Both the position numbers and the translations under genes were made by a program. The notes under the pieces were generated by a model. The model had not been told where the DNA came from, searched no databases, and saw nothing but the letters and a program-made list of their open reading frames with translations. A DNA stretch of 64,000 nucleotides from Strigamia acuminata (taxonomy: Eukaryota > Arthropoda > Chilopoda > Geophilomorpha > Linotaeniidae). Below, in pieces: positions 58,578-64,000 of this stretch (positions are counted from its first letter, which is position 1; each line of letters begins with the position of its first letter). Location: NCBI GenBank assembly GCA_949358305.1, contig OX442317.1:992001-1056000 (forward strand), in the 5' to 3' direction.

Positions 58578-59200
58578 TGTGACCGGCTGCCCGCTCAGTC
58601 CGCTCACTTGCCTGCAACACACGGCGCTTCCACGGCTCTCGCGCACCTCGTGTGTTTCTCGCGCGCACCTGTTGCGGACCCCCGCACCAGGTGGAGCTGA
58701 TGGTCGTTGGCCCGGCCAATTGGGAACCGGAAGTGCCCCTTCCGGAAGTGGTGGGCCCCGCAGAGGCCCAAGAGAGTTCTCTAACTTCCAGCATGGCGAA
58801 CGGTCGCTTCCACGATCGCTCTTCCACGCTGGCGGCAATGACGAATCCAGTTGGCGTAGCGACTCTGTCGCCCGCCGGGACTTGATAGTCCACGTTCCCC
58901 ATGTCCGTCCTGCGTTCTCCGTGAACGTAGCGGCGACATGGCTAAACGGTATTCCGACCACGTGTGTCATGGCGGCCATTGGCCGCCGTGCCACGCGGTC
59001 TTGTTAGGGACGGCTGTTCGCAGCCGTCGCATTGGGAAATGCACTGGGAGACACCACATCATACCCCTAGACATCAATAAAGCTTACCTTAAACTAAACT
59101 TGTGTCTCTTGTGTATTTCGGAGTGAATTCTATCGTGTGTGTTGTGTCCAGCGCCTCGTGGCTCTCCCCCGACCACGTGGCGACCGTCCAAACACTCACA
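58578..59200 (+). mobile_element. 5-prime LTR of a Ty3/gypsy-type retrotransposon (623 bp)
   Basis: Begins TGTGA and ends TCACA, a perfect 5-bp inverted pair within the standard TG...CA. The first 430 bp are GC-rich (U3-like). An AATAAA lies at 59076-59081, followed by a T/G-rich stretch (U5-like). A primer-binding site follows within 3 bp. The 3-prime LTR is outside the window, so boundaries rest on termini and the primer site only. Open frames on both strands here are composition artefacts. Confidence 0.75.
59058..59072 (+). other. 15-nt match to the proline tRNA (antisense) inside the LTR
   Basis: ATCATACCCCTAGAC equals the complement of the D-arm region of metazoan tRNA-Pro (GTCTAGGGGTATGAT), which overlaps the pol III A box. 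It ends 3 bp before the AATAAA. The same tRNA is suggested by the primer site, so chance is unlikely. Confidence 0.65.
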
Positions 59201-61345
59201 ATTGTGGGCCCGTCCTGGATCTTGAACTCTTTGCGATTTTTTTTTCTATTTTCTGGTTGAGTTGATAACTCAACATTGAATGAAATTTTTCGATCAAAAA
59301 GGGGGAAATTTCTTTGGTCATGGTTGTGATAGGGAATCAGCAGGCGAAACGGCCGCTAATCGCTGATTTTGGACCCTAACTTGACAAAATTGGTGGCTGT
59401 GCATGTCCAGCTTGCCTGGGTACTGGCAAGCCGGGACTTACATTGGCCACACTTTCCAACGGTCTTCTATTCCTTTCTAGCTTAGCCTAAAAAACTGAGT
59501 GGTTGGGAGGGGAATACAATTCCAAACCTTCTTTATTATTTTTATTTCTTGGTGCGCAGCCCAAGTAAAAGTAATGGAACAGTCTGCAGCGTATTCAAAC
59601 TCGATTAGTGGAGGAGGCGCGCTGGTGGCCACCAGCAACCCAATTCCCACGGGGGAGAAGCGGTCATATTCTAATTGCCACGCTGCAATCGCTGGTTCCA
59701 TTATGGGCCGGGCGAGGAGGCGATGTTGAACTGAGCTTTGAGTGACACCAAACTTCTTGTAGGACGTTTAGTCGCTTGGATGCAGGTTGCTAGCTTAGTG
59801 GTCGCTGGCGCGGGAACAGTCACGTGCGGTGAGTTGGCGTGTAGTTGGACCCGAGTAGCAGCGAAGTGTCCGCACACATGGGAAGACTGCCTTGATTTTT
59901 GTTGCAACTCATAATTTATGAGTTGCGTTGTGGCTGCTCGAGGCGCTCATCCGGGTTCACATCGGTCATAATCCTACCCTGTCCCGTGTACTGGTTGGAA
60001 ACAGTTGCAAGTTGGATACAACCCTAGAACTGTGGAAAATTGGGACACGGACAGCAGGGAGAGCTGCCGGAGGTACGGGGAAACCAATGGTGAAGTGCTC
60101 AACTGACACAGAGAGTTCGTTAGGGCGTAGGAACGATATCTGTGCATTCAGGTAGCTACCAACTTTGAAAAGAGATTGGGAATCTAGCCTGTAACTTTTG
60201 CTTCTGAATTTTATTCACCTTCATTGGATTTTCAAGTTGTTTCAGCTTGTTTTCGAGGACTGTGCTCGAACCACAGTTTTGGACAATCTCTACAATTTGG
60301 AAGTTTGTTTTTATTTTACAACCTTTTTTGTTTTTTCACTTTATCTTCGATTTTTTTTCCCTATCTATGATTTTCATGGTTCTTTGGGACGCCACACCGG
60401 ACAGTAGACATCGTTGTAACTGAATACACGTGTTTCATGACCTGGAGGTAGACAGCACCAAATAGAAGGTGACATGGCTTTAAGTTGGCAGCTGAAGGGT
60501 GGGCCCCCAAAGCAACTAGGGACAGGAGATGCATTTCCTTCTTACTTTAAGTGCAGCTGACTGTCCCACAAAAAACACCATTTCATTGGGATGAACAGAC
60601 ATCTCAGTGTAGGCACGTTTCTGTCGAAAGGCAGCCTCGTGCAGACTGGAATGAGTCTCCGAAAGGGGTGAGCGGGCGCGTTTGTTGGTCTCTTGGGGCA
60701 GAAGAAGAGATTGCAACAATATCCCCGTAATGTAAATATCTGAAAAAACCTTCTGCTAAAAATTGGAACTTTTTGAGTGTATTTTATATTAAAAACACCC
60801 AGTATTTTGTGATTTTTTATTCATTTTCTTGTCTTTCTTCTCTGTTTTTCAATGTTGCTGTGCAATAAAGAAACGGTTTTGTCTGCGCGCTAGCGCGGTT
60901 AGCTTTCTATTGTTGGAAACGACGATGGAAATCTCTGGTTTGAAAATTTAGAAGTTCTTTGGACACGATTTCGTACCTTTTTTGGGCACAAAAGTCATGT
61001 TCTCATGGAATCAGACCATTTTGATCTGGTTCTGAACTTCTAGTTCCAAACCGAAAAATCACTATTGTTTTTTCAAAAAGTGTTGTTTTTTCTGCAGAAA
61101 TGTAGGAATTGGAACATTAAAACGGTCGAAATTTTGTTTTTATTTAAAAATCAAACATGGCGACTGGAAAGACAATAGAAAAACATGTGGAAATCTCGGA
61201 ATTTTCGAGAATGATTGGAATTTCAAATTTCGACATTTTCTTGGAACTCTGGGAAATCAATTCTATGAATTAATCCAAATTTTCTACCAATGGGAAACCA
61301 GGGGGGGGAAGTGACATCACTAATCCCTCTCTCAGAAATGGCTAC
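59201..61345 (+). other. long untranslated leader of the retrotransposon
   Basis: About 2.1 kb between the LTR and the gag ATG, much longer than usual for Ty3/gypsy elements. No protein-like open frame was found. It could include packaging signals, a captured sequence or a nested insertion; no inverted repeats or second LTR were seen. Confidence 0.5.
59203..59220 (+). other. primer-binding site resembling tRNA-Pro
   Basis: TGTGGGCCCGTCCTGGAT matches the tRNA-Pro primer site known from murine leukaemia-type elements (TGGGGGCTCGTCCGGGAT) at 15 of 18 positions. Similarity continues with TTGAAC, as in the tRNA T-arm complement. It starts 2 bases after the LTR end. The mismatch in the TGG that should pair with CCA is a weakness. 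Confidence 0.65.
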
Positions 61346-63040
61346 TTGAGCCTAATCTCCTGTCTCCTCATTGGTCGTGACTTAATTCCACTTGTTCACT
61401 TTGCAAGCTGCGGTCCTGCTTTTGGTCACATTGTGTCAATGCCAGCGACCAGAACTGGTAAGACCACGTGGGACTCTCCTGCACCTAATTCTTCCACACC
61501 CGCAACGGATTCAGACTTGAACGACTCGGATAATAATTCGATTGCTTCTTCAAACGACAATATGTCAGTCCCTAAAGTTAAATTGTTGGATCAAGCGATG
61601 CTTGAAACAACTTGCAACGTCTTTAATCTAGTTATTGATGATATGACGACCTACGAAGTGTGGGAAGACACGCTTCTGAAAGTAGCCGATCACTTGGTGG
61701 AACTCCAAGACAAATCGGATAGCACTATGCGTCAATTAACGCAAACGCGCACGGAATTCGGTGATATTAGCGACCGGTTAACTCATGCTTTGCAGGAGTT
61801 AGACTCTGCGAAATTATCGAATGAAAGCTTGTTGAAGATGATAGCTAGTCAAAAGGCTATCGTCGACAGCGTGGTGGCGGCCGGACAGTCGAATTTGAGG
61901 GCACAATCTGCAATCTCAAACACGATTTCTTCCACCGCAACAACACCAGTTGCTGGAGCCGCTCCAGGCGCAACGCCTACGACTGGTAATCCACTTTTCC
62001 TAGCTTGGGGAGACAAGTTTCTCCACAAGACTGACCAGGCTATGCCTGCTCCCAGGCCAATGGATGAAGTAGAGCTAAGTAAACGAGTCAAATCCATTGG
62101 AATTGAAGCGTTTGCAGGGGACAAGACGAAAGCTAAATCTTTCCTTATTGATTTAAAACGTTCTCTACGCTTTGCTTTGCCTTATCTAAACCAAGTGCTC
62201 GCTGAGCATTTGTTTAAGTTTTTCCGAGGAGATGCGGCCACATGGTTCTCTTCTCATGCCAAAACGAATTGGGAGGAATTCGAACATGAATTTATCACCC
62301 ATTTTCGTCCGAGCGATGCGCTGCTTTTAGCAGAAATTGCTAAAACACAGCAACTGTCTCATGAGTCCGCCACCCAAGTGGTGATAAGACTCGAGAAGTT
62401 ATATGCTCAATTGACTATTCCTGTGCACGAGAGCCAGCAAATTCAAAAAGTGCTGGCAATTCTGCGCCCAGCGGCCAAGAACATGGTCGCAAATGCCATT
62501 AATTTGGAGAACACTTGGGCGTCGCTCAGGAAAGCTTGCATTGCTACGGAGGCCGCGATTATAAATCAGGAAACTGTGACAAATGCAGCAATCATCGAAG
62601 CGGCAAAAACAGAAACTGTTACGCCAATTCAAAAAACCAACCAGCAAATGGTAACAATACCAAATGCTGCGGGTGGAGATAAACCGAAGTTTGTTCCGTT
62701 TGGATTGAGAAATCCAAACAATAGAACACTGTTCCCTGCGCCTAAAAATGCTGCGATAGCAGCAACAAAGGCCGCAGAAGGAAACGAGAAGGCGCTAGTC
62801 CCGAGCAATAGGCTCAAAGACTATGCGACAAAACCAAGAGTTGGCGGTTGCTGGGGCTGCGGTGGCGCACACTTTGAACGGGATTGCCCCCTCAAGGTGG
62901 AAGCCGCCAAAGCAGCAATGGAAACAATCGCCGCTGCCCAACACAGCATGATGCAGGCTATGCTTGCAGCCAACGAGTTTGGTGGCTGGCCTGACATGTC
63001 GGGAAACGAGGAGTCGCAGTCGACAGAAACTCCCGAGTAA
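61346..63040 (+). CDS. gag: retrotransposon gag-like polyprotein
   Basis: 564 codons from the first ATG; an internal ATG at 61439 (MPATRTGKTTW) may be the true start. Residues 235-400 show a retrotransposon gag core: AFAGDKTKAKSFLIDLKRSL, then FFRGDAATWFSSH and EFEHEFITHFRPSD. The C-terminal zinc knuckle CWGCGGAHFERDC has the C-x2-C-x3-H-x4-C spacing also seen in plant and fungal gypsy elements. The protein would bind and package element RNA. It ends at TAA 63040; the pol frame is -1 relative to it and already open at that point, so pol may be made by frameshifting. Confidence 0.85.
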   Translation: MSLISCLLIGRDLIPLVHFASCGPAFGHIVSMPATRTGKTTWDSPAPNSSTPATDSDLNDSDNNSIASSNDNMSVPKVKLLDQAMLETTCNVFNLVIDDMTTYEVWEDTLLKVADHLVELQDKSDSTMRQLTQTRTEFGDISDRLTHALQELDSAKLSNESLLKMIASQKAIVDSVVAAGQSNLRAQSAISNTISSTATTPVAGAAPGATPTTGNPLFLAWGDKFLHKTDQAMPAPRPMDEVELSKRVKSIGIEAFAGDKTKAKSFLIDLKRSLRFALPYLNQVLAEHLFKFFRGDAATWFSSHAKTNWEEFEHEFITHFRPSDALLLAEIAKTQQLSHESATQVVIRLEKLYAQLTIPVHESQQIQKVLAILRPAAKNMVANAINLENTWASLRKACIATEAAIINQETVTNAAIIEAAKTETVTPIQKTNQQMVTIPNAAGGDKPKFVPFGLRNPNNRTLFPAPKNAAIAATKAAEGNEKALVPSNRLKDYATKPRVGGCWGCGGAHFERDCPLKVEAAKAAMETIAAAQHSMMQAMLAANEFGGWPDMSGNEESQSTETPE

Positions 63041-63075
63041 CTGACGACTGCGCTCTTACTATTGTGTTGATTCCA

Positions 63076-64000
63076 ATGGAAGAAGACATGGAGGATGCTC
63101 TATTTGATGACATTTCATCCACAGAACCAGATCCTCGCGTGGTTTTTTCCACAGAACCTGAAATCGACCATGTAAACGTTGCATTGAAGACAGGAAAGAG
63201 TATTACTCCCCTGCCTTACATCAAGGCAACACTAAACGATTTAAAGGTCACCGCTCTGATGGATACTGGGGCAACCCACAGGTACATCAGCGGGGGAATG
63301 CTTAAAAAGCTAAACCTCTTGCACTTTATGACTCCATTTTTAGAAAATCGAGTTGTATACACTGGCGATAGGCCAACACGTCCAATCGGGACAATCACGT
63401 TGCCACTTAAGTGGCGAGGTGGTGAGCTTCCGGTGACATTTACTGTTCTTCCATCAGCTTCCAAATTTATACTATTAGGTTGCTCTTGGATTATCGAAAA
63501 TAAGATTGTTCTCAATCTAACAGAGCGAGAATATTTCCATATTGATTTTCCACATGACACATTTCCCTTCGACGACCCACCATCGCCTGAAGAACTTGGA
63601 AATGCAATAATGGATCGATGGGATGCTTTGGTTGCAGAATCAAAGTCACCTGTTATCTCTACGGCTGATTTAAGCCAGAAACTGCTAGCAAAAAGCAAAT
63701 TGTTGCCAAGACAGAGATTTCAAATCTCAACTCTTGTAGAAAAATACAAACATGTGTTTAGTGACAAAGCTGGCTGCCACCCCACGTTGGAACATCCAAT
63801 TCCGACTGGAGATGCACCTTCATTTCGATGCAAAGATCGACCAATGAATCCCAAGAAAGCTGAGATTTATCGCGAATTGGTTGCTGAATTGCTGAGAGAT
63901 GGTTGGGCTGAACCTTGCGAGGGGAGTTACAAAAACCCCCCCGTGATTGTAGCAAAGAAAGATGGAGGTTACCGCCTCTGTATTGATTTTCGCTGGCTAA
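63076..64000 (+). CDS. pol: retrotransposon pol: aspartic protease and start of reverse transcriptase (cut by window end)
   Basis: Open from ATG 63076 to the window end, and in the same frame upstream across the gag stop. An aspartic protease active site, ALMDTGATHRYIS, lies near 63253-63291, followed by LLGCSWI, a typical protease end. The reverse transcriptase begins near 63780: FRCKDRPMNPKK, EIYRELVAELLRDGWAEP, then YRLCIDFRWL, the Ty3/gypsy RT signature. The catalytic YxDD, RNase H and integrase lie outside. No stop or frameshift is seen in the visible part, so the element may be recent. Confidence 0.88.
   Translation, partial: MEEDMEDALFDDISSTEPDPRVVFSTEPEIDHVNVALKTGKSITPLPYIKATLNDLKVTALMDTGATHRYISGGMLKKLNLLHFMTPFLENRVVYTGDRPTRPIGTITLPLKWRGGELPVTFTVLPSASKFILLGCSWIIENKIVLNLTEREYFHIDFPHDTFPFDDPPSPEELGNAIMDRWDALVAESKSPVISTADLSQKLLAKSKLLPRQRFQISTLVEKYKHVFSDKAGCHPTLEHPIPTGDAPSFRCKDRPMNPKKAEIYRELVAELLRDGWAEPCEGSYKNPPVIVAKKDGGYRLCIDFRWL

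Noticed and set aside
58390-59007. Overlapping 150-170-codon frames on both strands
   Set aside because: They lie in the GC-rich U3 of the LTR; frames overlap each other on both strands and show no protein family.
62842-62890. Novel zinc knuckle spacing in gag
   Set aside because: C-x2-C-x3-H-x4-C differs from the retroviral form but is already known in plant and fungal Ty3/gypsy gag proteins.

Overview
The window looks like part of an arthropod (probably hexapod) chromosome. It is AT-rich. Genes have many short exons with GT-AG introns, AATAAA signals follow the stop codons, and the single-copy genes are typical animal genes. Many non-autonomous DNA transposons (MITEs) sit in introns and gaps. 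I assembled exon chains by hand from splice consensus, reading phase and protein family similarity. Every chain that ends inside the window gives an exact multiple of three.

Region 1 (1-14760, minus strand) is a head-to-tail array of cytosolic sulfotransferase genes. It holds four complete seven-exon copies, one copy cut by the window start, and one decayed pseudogene. The exon layout is nearly identical in all copies, so the array grew by tandem duplication. Introns and gaps have since been invaded by MITEs.

Region 2 (14761-29225) begins with a gene-poor stretch holding a pogo-like transposase relic, a hAT-type MITE and a 5S rRNA-derived repeat. Two tandem plus-strand acyl-CoA synthetases of the bubblegum (ACSBG) family follow. 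The first has canonical motifs. The second has a changed AMP-binding loop.

Region 3 (about 30000-51820, plus strand) is the 5-prime part of unc-13 (Munc13), the synaptic vesicle priming factor. Twelve coding exons give 870 codons: an N-terminal C2A domain, an acidic Tyr/Asp-rich region, a six-fold Arg-Arg-x-Ser repeat and a tryptophan-containing basic helix. Two further open exons follow, one of 114 codons and one of 1515 codons. Both end in phase 0 at a donor, as exon 12 does. I interpret them as alternative 5-prime ends of the same gene; the shared MUN/C1/C2B exons would lie beyond the window.

Region 4 (51821-64000) has no recognisable exon until an LTR retrotransposon of Ty3/gypsy type. 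It has a 623-bp 5-prime LTR, a proline-tRNA-like primer site, an unusually long leader, gag with a zinc knuckle, and the start of pol (protease and reverse transcriptase), which runs off the right edge.
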